Assembly (NCBI RefSeq): GCF_002005165.1
Contig: NZ_CP019699.1
Location: 558,001 to 622,000 of the forward strand
Reading direction: 5' to 3'
Source: Novibacillus thermophilus
GTDB lineage: Bacteria; Bacillota; Bacilli; Thermoactinomycetales; Novibacillaceae
DNA: 64,000 bases
Below the pieces are notes generated by a model. That model had not been told where the DNA came from. It made no database searches and saw nothing but the letters and a program-made list of their open reading frames with translations. Shown here one piece after another: positions 27,982-37,249 of the stretch (its first letter is position 1; every line of letters starts with the position of its first letter). Position numbers and translations under genes: made by a program.

Positions 27982-28019
27982 CAATCGTGTATCTCAACGT
28001 GGAGAGAGGGGATGGTTGA

Positions 28020-28846
28020 GTGCCAGAACTCCCAGAAGTTGAGACCGTCCGCCGGACGTTGGAACAGCTCGTTGTCGGCAAGACCGTTGAACGCGTGAGC
28101 GTCCATCTGCCGCGCATCATTCGCGAGCCGGTGGACGTTGAAGCATTTGCTGCGGTGCTCCAAGATGAAACGATACGGAAGATCGGGCGCCGGGGAAAGT
28201 ACTTACTGTTTCACTTCGACCACTGGGTCATGGTGTCCCACCTCCGCATGGAAGGACGTTACAGCGTCTTGCCGCAAAGCGTTCCCGCGGAAAAGCATAC
28301 ACATGTCGTGTTTCACTTCACGGACGGCAGCGACTTGCGTTATCGAGATGTGCGCCAATTTGGTACGATGCAGCTTGTCCGTCCGAAAGACGTGCCGGTA
28401 AAGACGACGGTGGGGAAACTCGGGCCAGAACCGCTTTCACAAGAATTCACTGTTTTGTGGCTTCAAGACCAGCTTACGCGGCGGCGGGCCCGGTTAAAGC
28501 CGTTGCTGTTGGACCAGTCATTTATTGCGGGATTGGGGAATATTTATGTGGACGAAGCTCTGTTTCAAGCTCGGTTACATCCGGAGCGCTCCGCGTCCAG
28601 CTTGAGTCGTGGGGAAATTCGCCGGTTACACGCTGCCATTCAAAAACGATCCGGAAGGCGATTGAGGCCGGTGGTGCTTCGGTGCGCTCGTACGTCAACG
28701 GGGCGGGAGAAATGGGCATGTTCCAGTTGCAAATTAGCGTTTACGGCCGACAGGGCGAACCGTGTCCCGTTTGCGGCAACTCGATTCAACGCATCGTCGT
28801 TGCCGGACGCGGCACCCACATCTGCGGCCATTGCCAAAGGACATAA
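28020..28846 (+). pseudogene. mutM: formamidopyrimidine-DNA glycosylase (Fpg/MutM), frameshifted
   Basis: Excises 8-oxoguanine and nicks the abasic site. The PELPEVETVRRTLE N-terminus with catalytic Pro2/Glu3 is intact from GTG 28020, as are the lysine-loop and H2TH regions (LDQSFIAGLGNIYVDEALF). At the A5 run 28642-28646 the frame shifts: the original frame continues as unrelated sequence, while the +1 frame continues IRKAIEAGGASVRSYVNGAG and the zinc finger CPVCGNSIQRIVVAGRGTHICGHC to a TAA at 28846. One missing A would restore a standard 275-residue enzyme. Located after polA as in Bacillus. Confidence 0.85.
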
Positions 28847-29016
28847 CGCCGTCCATCTTGAAACGATAGGCTACCATGCTTGCGCGTCATCACAGCAGGT
28901 GGCATTTCCACTGTGGATGCCGCAACGCGGCATGGGACTCTTTACGCGGCAGTCCGTTTGCCCAAGTGTCGGGGTAAACGGTACTGTAGGTAGCCGTTCT
29001 CGAGCGAGGAGTAGTG

Positions 29017-29658
29017 ATGTATATGCGTGTTGGCTTGACTGGGGGGATCGCCTCTGGGAAGAGCACGGTCTTGGACAGGTTTCAAGAGCTCGGGGCTTCC
29101 GTCGTCGACGCCGACGTCGTGGCCCGGGAAGTGGTGGAGCCGGGCACTGAAGGCTTAAGACAGATCATCGCGCACTTCGGTCGGGATTTTGTGCAGCCCG
29201 ACGGCACCCTCGACCGTGCAAAATTGGGTCAGCTCATTTTCCGAGACGAGAAAGAAAGAACAAAGCTGAACAACATACTGCATCCGATCATCAACGGGCG
29301 CATGCGGCAACAGATGGCGCACTTTGAAAAGGAAAAACCGGACACACCCGTTATCGCAGAGATCCCACTCTTAATCGAAAATAACCTCACACGCATGTTC
29401 GACCGGATCATCGTCGTGTACGTACCGGAACAAGTACAAGTGGAGCGTTTAATGAAACGAAACGGGCTGAAGGAAAGGGAAGCCAAGGAGCGATTGAAGG
29501 CCCAGATCCCTATAGAAGAAAAGAGGCAGTATGCCGATTTCATTGTGGACAACTCCGGGGACGTGGAGAATACGAGACGACAGGTGGATCGCATATGGGG
29601 AGCTTTACGCCGAGAAATGGGACAAGACGAACCATCTTCAAACGATCTTGGACATTAG
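29017..29658 (+). CDS. coaE: dephospho-CoA kinase
   Basis: Last step of coenzyme A synthesis: ATP-dependent phosphorylation of dephospho-CoA. About 213 residues with the P-loop GLTGGIASGKSTV, DADVVAREVVEPGTEGL and the lid region RNGLKEREAKERLKAQIP. GAGGAG at 29005-29010 serves ATG 29017 (MYMRVGLTGG); ATG 29023 and GTG 29014 are alternatives. Its 3' end overlaps the lytic transglycosylase gene by 64 bp. Part of the conserved polA-mutM-coaE-gapB order. Confidence 0.93.
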   Translation: MYMRVGLTGGIASGKSTVLDRFQELGASVVDADVVAREVVEPGTEGLRQIIAHFGRDFVQPDGTLDRAKLGQLIFRDEKERTKLNNILHPIINGRMRQQMAHFEKEKPDTPVIAEIPLLIENNLTRMFDRIIVVYVPEQVQVERLMKRNGLKEREAKERLKAQIPIEEKRQYADFIVDNSGDVENTRRQVDRIWGALRREMGQDEPSSNDLGH

Positions 29659-30256
29659 TCGTCCTCTGTGGAGTGTGTCTGTTTCTCATTTTCCTGTTCA
29701 TGCAGTCGGTGTTGGTCAAAAAGTTGATGTACCCGGTGAAGTACGAAGATGAAGTCCGCATTAGTTCTGAGGCGTTTGGCGTAGATCCTATCTCATCATG
29801 GCGATTATTCGAGTGGAAAGTAATTTTAACCCAGAGGTGAGCTCACACAAAGGAGCTTTCGGCCTGATGCAGCTCATGCCTGACACCGCCCGGTGGATGG
29901 TGGACGACGGGCACTTCGATTCACACTTTTTAGATCGGTTGGAAGAACCGGCGGTCAACATTCATATGGGTAGCTGGTACATCGGCCAGTTGCTGCGCCA
30001 GTTCGACGACAATCCGGTTGCGGCCATCGCTGCCTACAACGCTGGCCCAGGGCGAGTGGCAGAGTGGATAGAGGAAAATGAATGGGACGGGGACGTGCGG
30101 AATCTTGAGGATATCCCGTACGGGGAAACGCGGCACTACGTTCAGCGCGTGTTGTATTACTACAGGAAATATAAAGAAGTACACCCCGAAATTCAGAGCA
30201 ACACGTCCTCATCTGTTGCCCTCACGGGAGAAGCATTTACGAATTTCAGCGGATAA
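29595..30256 (+). pseudogene. lytic transglycosylase (SLT domain), frameshifted
   Basis: Membrane-anchored peptidoglycan lytic transglycosylase. From ATG 29595 (AGGTGG eight bases upstream) the protein begins with a basic tail and one span (LVVLCGVCLFLIFLFM), then ISSEAFGVDP; near 29787-29790 (CCTA) the frame breaks, and the SLT domain continues in the next frame as IMAIIRVESNFNPEVSS with catalytic Glu in RVESNF, then GAFGLMQLMPDTARW and AAIAAYNAGPGRV. Restoring one T (CCTTAT) yields a 220-residue intact protein. Lies between coaE and gapB, a place where Bacillales often have such a gene. Confidence 0.8.
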
Positions 30257-30340
30257 TGTTACACGTTAATGGCTAAATGTGATATACTAATTGCAGATAA
30301 AGAACGCTAACAGAGTGCAACATACAGGAAGGTGACCTGC

Positions 30341-31396
30341 ATGACAGTTCGCGTGGCCATTAACGGGTTTGGCCGGATTGGAAGGGCGGTTTTTCGTCGG
30401 TTAGTCGAACAGGGAGAGGAAAACGTACAACTTGTAGGGGTTAATGCTGCGTATCCGCCGGAGACACTGGCGCACTTAGTTAAGTACGACACTGTCCACG
30501 GAACGTTTCGTTACAGTGTAGCGGCTGAAGATAACGCGTTGTCCGTCAACGGGCAACGGGTTTTGGTTGTCAACGAACGAGAACCGGAACGCTTGCCTTG
30601 GAAACGTTTCGGGGTCGACATCGTCATTGAGGCGACAGGGAAATTTCGTCACCGGGAGGAAGCGGAGCGGCACCTTGTGGCGGGTGCAAAAAAAGTGATC
30701 ATAACGGCTCCGGGGAAGGCGGAGGACCTCACAGTCGTCATGGGAGTGAACGAACACTGGTACGACGGTGAAAAACACCACGTCGTGTCGAACGCGTCTT
30801 GTACGACGAACTGTCTCGCCCCACTCATGAAGGTGCTTCACGATTCGTTTGGGGTTGAACACGTGATGATGACGACGGTTCACTCGTTTACGAGTGACCA
30901 AAAAAGCTTGGACAATCCGCATAAAGATTTGCGCCGGGCCCGCGCTGCTTCCCAAGCGATTGTCCCCACGACGACGGGCGCAGCGGAGGCAGTGGCAAAG
31001 GTCATACCTGAGTTAGAAGGGCGTCTGACGGGGTTGGCGTTAAGAGTACCGACACCAAACGTGTCCATCGTCGATGCGGTCGTCGACCTGTCCCGTGACG
31101 CGGAGCTTGAGGGCATCATCGAGGCTTACAAAGAGGCGGGAACGACCCACATGCGCGGCATTGTCGATGTGTGTGACGTCCCCCTCGTTTCAGTCGACTT
31201 TGTCGGGAACCCCCATTCCGCCATCGTGGATACAGGGGCGTGTTCCATGTTGGGTAACCGAAAAGTCAAGCTGTTGGCCTGGTACGACAATGAATGGGGG
31301 TATTCCTGCCGTATCGTCGATCTCGTCCACTACATGGCCGATCAAATGGAGCACCGCGTTTCTGAACCTGAACGTCAAATGGTGTATTCCTCATAA
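30341..31396 (+). CDS. gapB: glyceraldehyde-3-phosphate dehydrogenase, GapB type
   Basis: 351 residues with the NAD(P)-binding INGFGRIGRAVFR and the catalytic SNASCTTNCLAPL. Sequence features such as NPHKDLRRARAAS and the operon position after coaE match the gluconeogenic, NADP-preferring GapB of Bacillus rather than the glycolytic GapA; a glycolytic paralogue is expected elsewhere. ATG 30341 is preceded by AGGAAGGTGA, so the in-frame GTG at 30332, which overlaps that site, is rejected. speD, which follows gapB in B. subtilis, is absent. Confidence 0.9.
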   Translation: MTVRVAINGFGRIGRAVFRRLVEQGEENVQLVGVNAAYPPETLAHLVKYDTVHGTFRYSVAAEDNALSVNGQRVLVVNEREPERLPWKRFGVDIVIEATGKFRHREEAERHLVAGAKKVIITAPGKAEDLTVVMGVNEHWYDGEKHHVVSNASCTTNCLAPLMKVLHDSFGVEHVMMTTVHSFTSDQKSLDNPHKDLRRARAASQAIVPTTTGAAEAVAKVIPELEGRLTGLALRVPTPNVSIVDAVVDLSRDAELEGIIEAYKEAGTTHMRGIVDVCDVPLVSVDFVGNPHSAIVDTGACSMLGNRKVKLLAWYDNEWGYSCRIVDLVHYMADQMEHRVSEPERQMVYSS

Positions 31397-31417
31397 ACAG
31401 CGGCATTATCATGAATT

Positions 31418-31450
31418 AACCGGGGCGGTTGGAAGCTGCCCCGGTTTTTT
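31418..31450 (+). terminator. intrinsic terminator after gapB
   Basis: AACCGGGGC (31418-31426) / GCCCCGGTT (31438-31446), then a T-run. Confidence 0.88.
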
Positions 31451-31483
31451 GGTCGGAGGTGCCGCCGGTAGTGGGCGTCTGTC

Positions 31484-33112
31484 TCAATACTCTCCCAACA
31501 CCGACTGGGCAATGTTCATCGAGTGGTCGCCGATCCGTTCCAAATTGCTGATAAAATCTAAGAACGCAACCCCCGCATTCCCCGTGCAATGCCCGTTGTT
31601 TAAGCGAGCGATATGGGACTTCCGGAACTTTCGTTCCATCTTGTCAATTTTTTCCTCGTTCTGAATAACTTTTTGGGCTAACTCTGTGTCATTCTGTTTC
31701 AGTGCCTCGATGGCCATACCGAACGTGTCCAGCGTTAAAGCGTACATTTCCTGCAACTCAGCAAAGGCTTCATCTGAAAAGACGATCTTGTGCCGTTTCT
31801 TATAGTTTCCTAATTCGACAACGTTCGTCGCGTGATCTCCGACGCGTTCAATGTCGTTAATCGTCTGCATTAACAGCGTATGCCGGTTCGATTCAGCAGC
31901 GGAAAAAGTGCTAGACGATATTTGCGTCAAATAGTCCGAAATTTTCTTTTCCAAGTCGTTAATGACTTCTTCCCGCTGCATCACCAATTCCGAGTCTCTC
32001 GACTTGCCGTGGAAGAAGTAGTCGGCGGCGTTATTCAACGCTTTGAAGGAGAGGTGTGCCATGCGGTCCAGCTCTTTCGCCGCTTGTCCCAAGGCGACAG
32101 AAGGGTTGTTTAAAAGACGGGTGTCCAAGTTTTTGGCACCGTATTCGATGATTTCTTCTTCTCCGCGAATGACTTTCGTGACGATGTAGGCGAGAACACC
32201 GATAAACGGAAGCTGGATCAATGTGTTCGTGAAGTTGAAGATACCGTGGGCGTACGCGATTTGCATCCGGATGTCCGCTCCGGTCATCTCTCCCAACCAG
32301 GTGACGAGGGGATAGAACAACGGTAGAGCCAATATAAAGATGATCGTACCGATGACGTTAAATAAGACGTGGGAAAGGGCAGCGCGCCTAGCGGCGAGAG
32401 AGGCGCCGAGGGAGGCGAGTACCGCGGTAATCGTCGTTCCGATGTTGTCCCCGAACAAAATGGGAAGCGCCGTGCGCAACGCCACGCCACCGTCGTCGGC
32501 CAACTGCTGCAACACGCCGATGGTGGCGCTGCTGCTCTGGACGATGACTGTAAAGACGGTTCCCACCAGAACGCCGAGTATGGGGTTTTGTCCCAATTCC
32601 ACCATCAGATCTTGAAAAAGAGACAAATCTTTTAGCGGCTTTAAGCCAGTCCCCATCGTTTGCAGTCCGTAAAACAGCATGCCGAAGCCGAAAATGATTT
32701 GTCCGATATTGCGTATGTGTTCGTATTTGAAAAAGAAGAGGAGTACCGCCCCTAGGGCAATAATCGGCAACGCGTAATCCTCAATTTTCAGTCCAATGAT
32801 GAACGCGGTCACCGTCGTCCCGATGTTCGCTCCCATGATGACGCCGATGGCCTGACGCAGAGTCATCAAACCGGCGTTCACAAACCCGACCACCAACACC
32901 GTTGTACCGGAGCTGGATTGAATGAGGACGGTCGTCAAAATACCGGCGATCACGCCCATCACGGGATTTGTCGTCAACCGGTCGAGAATGAGGCGCAGAC
33001 GATCTCCTGCCGCCTTTTCCAGTCCGTCTCCCATGTACTTGATCCCAAACAGAAAAATGCCTAACCCGCCCAAAAAGAGGAAGAGCGTTTCTTGAACGGA
33101 TATGCCCTCCAT
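31484..33112 (-). CDS. Na+/phosphate cotransporter family protein (NptA-like, with PhoU domain)
   Basis: A 542-residue membrane protein with two inverted Na/Pi-cotransport repeats, each carrying the QSSS signature (LIQSSSGTTVLVVGF and VIVQSSSATIGVL), and a cytoplasmic PhoU-like helical domain from about 340 to the end. Probably sodium-driven phosphate transport, or export as reported for some homologues. Start ATG 33112 (MEGISVQETLFLFLGGLGI) follows ACAGGAGGAC; the frame remains open to 33373 but the extension overlaps nrdR and has no ribosome binding site. Confidence 0.9.
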   Translation of the reverse strand: MEGISVQETLFLFLGGLGIFLFGIKYMGDGLEKAAGDRLRLILDRLTTNPVMGVIAGILTTVLIQSSSGTTVLVVGFVNAGLMTLRQAIGVIMGANIGTTVTAFIIGLKIEDYALPIIALGAVLLFFFKYEHIRNIGQIIFGFGMLFYGLQTMGTGLKPLKDLSLFQDLMVELGQNPILGVLVGTVFTVIVQSSSATIGVLQQLADDGGVALRTALPILFGDNIGTTITAVLASLGASLAARRAALSHVLFNVIGTIIFILALPLFYPLVTWLGEMTGADIRMQIAYAHGIFNFTNTLIQLPFIGVLAYIVTKVIRGEEEIIEYGAKNLDTRLLNNPSVALGQAAKELDRMAHLSFKALNNAADYFFHGKSRDSELVMQREEVINDLEKKISDYLTQISSSTFSAAESNRHTLLMQTINDIERVGDHATNVVELGNYKKRHKIVFSDEAFAELQEMYALTLDTFGMAIEALKQNDTELAQKVIQNEEKIDKMERKFRKSHIARLNNGHCTGNAGVAFLDFISNLERIGDHSMNIAQSVLGEY

Positions 33113-33301
33113 CGCATGTCCTCCTGTTGTCTCGTCCGTTTTATGAAACCGAAGACCATTATACAGCAAGTGGGACAAGGATGAAACTGTCTCTTGTTTG
33201 GAGTTCGGGCGTATTCTTTGAGTTATCCGGTTATGGACAAACTGTAGAGGAATGGCTGCGTTTGCTGTACAATAAAAAGTAAGACAAATTGGTGAAAATG
33301 G

Positions 33302-33787
33302 ATGTGTGATGGAGTGCGATGTCCGTATTGTGATCACACCGGTACGCGCGTTTTGGACTCCCGTCCCGCTCATGAAGGGAAGTCTATTCGCCGCCGGCGG
33401 GAGTGTGAAGCGTGCAGCCGGCGATTTACGACATTTGAAACGGTAGAAGAAAAGCCGCTCATCGTCATTAAAAAAGACGGATCACGGGAAGAGTTTAACC
33501 GGGACAAGTTGCTGAGAGGACTGGTGCGGGCCTGCGAGAAGCGCCCTGTCCCCTATGAAGAATTGGAGAACCTCGTGTCCCGCATTGAGCGGGACCTGCA
33601 GGGAACGACGGAACAGGAAGTCTCCAGCCGCGACATCGGGGAGATGGCCATGGAAGGGCTGTACCACCTGGACGAAGTGGCGTACGTTCGCTTTGCTTCC
33701 GTGTACCGTCAGTTCAAAGACATCAACGTGTTCGTTAAAGAATTGGAAGAGCTGCTCAAGAAGCCGACTCCATTTCAAAAAAAGTAA
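33302..33787 (+). CDS. nrdR: transcriptional repressor NrdR
   Basis: Represses ribonucleotide reductase genes when (d)ATP levels are high. About 157-161 residues: N-terminal zinc ribbon VRCPYC ... CEACSRRF and an ATP-cone (about 50-140, [20 protein letters not shown]). The family normally begins at MxCPxC, which favours the GTG at 33314; ATG 33302 adds four residues and has a GGTG about eight bases upstream. The true start is undecided. Precedes dnaB-dnaI, as in Bacillus. Confidence 0.92.
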   Translation: MCDGVRCPYCDHTGTRVLDSRPAHEGKSIRRRRECEACSRRFTTFETVEEKPLIVIKKDGSREEFNRDKLLRGLVRACEKRPVPYEELENLVSRIERDLQGTTEQEVSSRDIGEMAMEGLYHLDEVAYVRFASVYRQFKDINVFVKELEELLKKPTPFQKK

Positions 33788-33862
33788 TATCCACTTCTGG
33801 CGCCGTGCTATAATGGTAGGACACTTCAACAAGTCACTTGGTTTGACCGGAGGTTTGCACGG

Positions 33863-35269
33863 ATGAACCAGACATGGCGAGAACTGAGCCCGAACGACAG
33901 TTGGTCCGTCGTAACGGAACGGCCCCTTGAGACAGCTGCAGTCGGTGTGCTCGTCCATTTGTACCAGCCGATTATCGGTACAGATTCCGTCAGCTTGTAC
34001 ATGACGTTGTGCGTGCAAGGCGGAGCTTATGCGGGGAGCCAGTCTCCGCCTTGTACGCACCGTTTTCTGATGAACTTGTTGTCCCTCCCGCTGGATCAAG
34101 TGCTGGAAGCGAGGCGCCGTCTGGAAGGCGTCGGGCTGTTAAAGACGTACGAGCGCCGAGAAGAACTGGGTCGGTCTTTTCAGTATGAAGTCATTCCGCC
34201 GTTGGAACCGCGCGCGTTTTTTCAGACGGATGTGTTGAGCATCACGTTGATGAACCGTTTGGGAAAAGAGCGTTTCCGCCAGGTGCGGGAACGGTTCTGC
34301 CCCGAAAGGATCAGGGAGAGGGACGGTTTCGAGAATGTAACAAAAAAGTTTAACGACGTGTTTACGAGTATCACGGCGTCTGAGTTGACGGTGCGAGATG
34401 AAAGCGAGTATCAGCCGCTTTTAGCTGAACTTGAGACAGCTTCTGCCAGTGAAGCGGAGCGAGGCCCTTCGTTTGACGGTGATGAGCTGGATTGGGATTT
34501 TCTGAAAGCACAGGCGTCTCCCGTCGGCTCTATCGACCACTTGACGGAAGAGGACCGGGATCAGATTCGTCAGTGGGCGTTTTTTTACCAGTTAGACGTC
34601 GTCGCACTGGGCAAGGCTCTGCAAAACCCCGTATTGTACGACGAGCGAAACGAACTCCAATTGGAGGAATTGCATTCGTACATCAAACAGGAATACCGCT
34701 ACCGTCACGGACACCCCCCGGACATTCGCCAAGTGAACGCACAGCGGCGCACCCCAAGTGGGCGTGAGACGGAGGGCGATCCTTCCGAAAGCGTGGAAGA
34801 AAAGCACCGCCGCTGGCTGGCCAAGCTGTCGCCGCTGGAACTGTTGGAACGGTACCAGCGCGGCGGAAAAGTGCCGGAGGCGGACGTCCAGTTGGTGGAA
34901 GAACTCGTCGAAACGTACGGCCTTCCCTTCGCCGTCGTCAACGTGCTCATTGAATACGTCCTGTTGACGAACGATTACAAGTTGCCGCGGTCGCTCGTGG
35001 AGAAGATGGCTGGGCACTGGAAGCGTGCCAACGTTCAAACCGTCGAGGAAGCGCAAGAACTCGCGTTGAAACAGCTGTACCGGCGTGAACGCCCGAAGTC
35101 GACCGAAATAAAGAATCAAAAACGGAGGACTGCTCAAAGACAAAATCGCGCAAAGTCAGACGGTGCGAAGAAACCGCCAGTGGAATCAGAGGAAAGCCGG
35201 CGAAAACGGCAAGTGAGATTCGAGCAACTCCTTGGAAAGTTGCAGCAGGCGCGATCGAGAGGAGAGTAG
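33863..35269 (+). CDS. dnaB: replication initiation and membrane attachment protein DnaB
   Basis: Firmicutes primosome protein that, with DnaD and DnaI, loads the replicative helicase at oriC and restart sites; not the E. coli DnaB helicase. 468 residues: N-terminal winged-helix region (about 1-140), DnaB_2 domain (about 310-380, LSPLELLERYQRGGKVPEAD, LPFAVVNVLIEYVL) and a basic, disordered C-terminus (QKRRTAQRQNRAKSD). ATG 33863 follows GGAGG. dnaI starts five bases after the stop. Confidence 0.93.
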   Translation: MNQTWRELSPNDSWSVVTERPLETAAVGVLVHLYQPIIGTDSVSLYMTLCVQGGAYAGSQSPPCTHRFLMNLLSLPLDQVLEARRRLEGVGLLKTYERREELGRSFQYEVIPPLEPRAFFQTDVLSITLMNRLGKERFRQVRERFCPERIRERDGFENVTKKFNDVFTSITASELTVRDESEYQPLLAELETASASEAERGPSFDGDELDWDFLKAQASPVGSIDHLTEEDRDQIRQWAFFYQLDVVALGKALQNPVLYDERNELQLEELHSYIKQEYRYRHGHPPDIRQVNAQRRTPSGRETEGDPSESVEEKHRRWLAKLSPLELLERYQRGGKVPEADVQLVEELVETYGLPFAVVNVLIEYVLLTNDYKLPRSLVEKMAGHWKRANVQTVEEAQELALKQLYRRERPKSTEIKNQKRRTAQRQNRAKSDGAKKPPVESEESRRKRQVRFEQLLGKLQQARSRGE

Positions 35270-35273
35270 GGCG

Positions 35274-36215
35274 ATGGATGCCTTTCGGCAAACGATCAAA
35301 TCCGTGTTACAAGAAGTGTCCAAACAAGCGGTTGTCGATCCGGAAAAGAGGGTTGAACAACTGTTGGCAAAACCGAGAATGCGCCGTTTTCAGCGGGAAC
35401 ATCCCGAGCTGGAGAAAGGCGCGTACCTTCGGTCGTTAAACCGGTTGGACCAGTATATTCGCGAGTGGGATCACTGCGACCGTTGTCCCGGGCTTGAAAA
35501 CTGCCCCAACCTCGTCCGGGGCCACCGCCCGTTCCTCGTTCCTTACGCCGGCTACATCGACCTCCGTCTCAGTCCGTGCCCGTTACAGCGCCAGATGGAG
35601 GAGAAGAAGCGCCGCACAAACAAAATTCGCAGCCACTACATACCGAACGACGTGTTGAACGTCACCTTTGAAAAACTGGAGCTCGACGCCACGAGAGAAG
35701 AGGCGATATTTGCTGCCATGGCGTTCGCTGCCGAATACCGCCCGGGAGAGAAGCGAAAAGGGCTGTACCTCTACGGCGATTTTGGCGTCGGCAAAAGCTG
35801 TATCGCCGGGGCCATGGCGCAGGAGTTGGCAATGCGCGACATTTCCGTTTACATGGTGTACGTCCCCGAGTTTTTCCGGGAGTTGAAAGAATCCATTCAG
35901 GAAGGTTCTTCACACCAAAAAGTAGAAGAGTTGAAACGAGTATCCGTCCTCATCTTGGACGACATCGGAGCCGAAGGGGTGTCTCCTTGGTTGCGAGATG
36001 AAGTGTTGGGAAGTATTTTACAGTACCGTGTGTCCCACAATCTCCCGACTGTTTACACTTCCAACTTCACGTATGACGAACTGGAAGAACATCTCGCCTA
36101 TTCGCAAAAAAACGGTTTTGAAGCTGTCAAGGCAGGGCGCATCATGGAGCGAATCAGACACGAGACTGAGGCCTATCACGTTGGCGGGCCAAACCGCCGT
36201 ACGGCTGAACGCTAG
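35274..36215 (+). CDS. dnaI: primosomal protein DnaI (helicase loader)
   Basis: AAA+ ATPase loading the replicative helicase. 313 residues: an N-terminal helicase-binding domain with a zinc-binding cluster (CDRCPGLENCPN ... SPCPLQ) and a C-terminal AAA+ domain with Walker A YGDFGVGKSCIAG and Walker B SVLILDDIGAEG. ATG 35274 (MDAFRQTIK) follows AGAGGAGAGTAGGG; ORF extension to 35232 overlaps dnaB and is rejected. Confidence 0.93.
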   Translation: MDAFRQTIKSVLQEVSKQAVVDPEKRVEQLLAKPRMRRFQREHPELEKGAYLRSLNRLDQYIREWDHCDRCPGLENCPNLVRGHRPFLVPYAGYIDLRLSPCPLQRQMEEKKRRTNKIRSHYIPNDVLNVTFEKLELDATREEAIFAAMAFAAEYRPGEKRKGLYLYGDFGVGKSCIAGAMAQELAMRDISVYMVYVPEFFRELKESIQEGSSHQKVEELKRVSVLILDDIGAEGVSPWLRDEVLGSILQYRVSHNLPTVYTSNFTYDELEEHLAYSQKNGFEAVKAGRIMERIRHETEAYHVGGPNRRTAER

Positions 36216-36308
36216 TCTCACATCTTTGACATTTTCATTTACGTATGGCACGTTTTCTCTGGTTGGGGAAGTTTTTATTTTATATGAATTCGAGAGAGGA
36301 GAAGTGAT

Positions 36309-36590
36309 ATGAAAATTTTTGCCGTGTTGTTGCCGATGCGTGATGAAGAAAAAAGTAACGTGTATCGTCCGCAACACCTCGATTACCTCGCTAAATTGCG
36401 AGAGGAGGGCAAAATTTTGGCGAACGGACGTTTCACCGACGGCGCAGGGGGACTCGTCATTTACCGGGCCGACTCGTATGACACGGTCAAAGCATACGTC
36501 GAGAACGATCCGTACGTCGTTCACGGGGCGCGGACGTATCACATTCACGAATGGGAAATGGTGACAGGCCGGGGTCCGTTGCAAAACTAG
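36309..36590 (+). CDS. YciI family protein
   Basis: A 93-residue protein of the YCII-related superfamily: MKIFAVLLPMRDEEKSNVYR with a later HLDYLAKLREEGKILANGRF, the conserved His and Asp (FTDGAGGLVIYRADSYD) and NDPYVVHGARTYHIHEW. Family members are small ferredoxin-like enzymes or dimer proteins of largely unknown role. ATG 36309 follows GAGAGGAGAAGTG. hutP begins 18 bp after its stop, so the two may share a message. Confidence 0.85.
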   Translation: MKIFAVLLPMRDEEKSNVYRPQHLDYLAKLREEGKILANGRFTDGAGGLVIYRADSYDTVKAYVENDPYVVHGARTYHIHEWEMVTGRGPLQN

Positions 36591-36608
36591 CTCGCGGGGA
36601 GGAGTTCG

Positions 36609-37073
36609 ATGGACCGGTGGGAGCCGTTGTTACGAGGTGACATCGGCAAAATGGCAATGATGGTGACGCTGCTCTCGGACGGTCGCGAGGAAAAAGAACT
36701 GGTGCAGGCCGTCAGGAGGCGCGGGTATTTAATTGTCACTGGCAAGGTCGGGTCCATGGACCCGCAGAAAGTCGTTGGCTCTATTGAATCGTCAGTAAAA
36801 CGTCAAGCCCTTATTGACTCCGATCTGTACCGCGAAGAGCACGCGTTGTACCACGCCATGATGGAGGCGCTCCTCGGAATCAGCCGGGGGCAGATTTCGT
36901 TCGGCAGCGTATTGCGCACCGTAGGGTTGCGTTACACGGTGTTAAGAGGGCTGAAGTCTCCCAATGCCAAGGAAGAAAAGGATTGGATTGCCGTCGCGAT
37001 GTACGGAACCATCGGGGCTCCGGCTAAAGGGGCGGAACACGAGGTCATGGGCCTTGGGATTAATCACATTTAA
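36609..37073 (+). CDS. hutP: HutP-family antiterminator
   Basis: A 154-residue homologue of B. subtilis HutP, the histidine- and Mg2+-dependent RNA-binding antiterminator of the hut operon. Conserved stretches include GKVGSMDPQKVVGSIESSV, the metal/histidine-binding REEHALYHAMMEALLG with its two His, RGQISFGSVLRTVGLRYTVLRG and the C-terminal IGAPAKGAEHEVMGLGINHI. No hut gene follows: the next genes are on the other strand. It may act in trans on a distant hut operon or have another target. ATG 36609 follows CGGGGAGGAG. Confidence 0.9.
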   Translation: MDRWEPLLRGDIGKMAMMVTLLSDGREEKELVQAVRRRGYLIVTGKVGSMDPQKVVGSIESSVKRQALIDSDLYREEHALYHAMMEALLGISRGQISFGSVLRTVGLRYTVLRGLKSPNAKEEKDWIAVAMYGTIGAPAKGAEHEVMGLGINHI

Positions 37074-37078
37074 ACGAC

Positions 37079-37108
37079 AGCCCGCTGCCATCGTCGAGGC
37101 AGCGGGCT
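37079..37108. terminator. hairpin between hutP and the peptide gene
   Basis: AGCCCGCTGCC (37079-37089) pairs perfectly with GGCAGCGGGCT (37098-37108) around an 8-nt loop, between two convergent genes. T-runs are short, so efficiency is uncertain. Confidence 0.6.
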
Positions 37109-37125
37109 TCGTCCAGATCGAGCTA

Positions 37126-37248
37126 TCAGTTATCGCTCTGCACGGTCGGTTGGTGCGAACCGATCGGATAGCTCTCACCAGCAAACGCTACGGCAGGAAG
37201 CGATAACAGTGCCAAAACGACAAATCCGAGCAACGTTTTTTTCAACAT
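37126..37248 (-). CDS. 40-residue secreted pro-peptide, candidate signalling peptide (Phr/NprX-like)
   Basis: Not recognised by length-filtered ORF calling. ATG 37248 lies one base after the stop codon of the RRNPP-type regulator, with GGGAGGG ten bases upstream. The product has a classic signal peptide: MLKK, a hydrophobic core (LLGFVVLALLSL) and an AFA cleavage site near residue 23, leaving a 17-residue hydrophilic tail GESYPIGSHQPTVQSDN. This architecture and position match pro-peptides of Rap-Phr, NprR-NprX and PlcR-PapR systems, where a short C-terminal fragment is re-imported and binds the TPR regulator. The function is inferred, but the ORF, ribosome binding site and signal peptide are seen directly. 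Confidence 0.75.
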   Translation of the reverse strand: MLKKTLLGFVVLALLSLPAVAFAGESYPIGSHQPTVQSDN

Positions 37249-37249
37249 C

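Noticed and set aside
27982-28019. Possible terminator between polA and mutM
   Set aside because: No stem with T-run seen; the short gap suggests co-transcription.
30332-30340. GTG 30332 as gapB start
   Set aside because: It overlaps the Shine-Dalgarno AGGAAGGTGA; ATG 30341 gives the conserved MTVRVAINGFGRIGR start.
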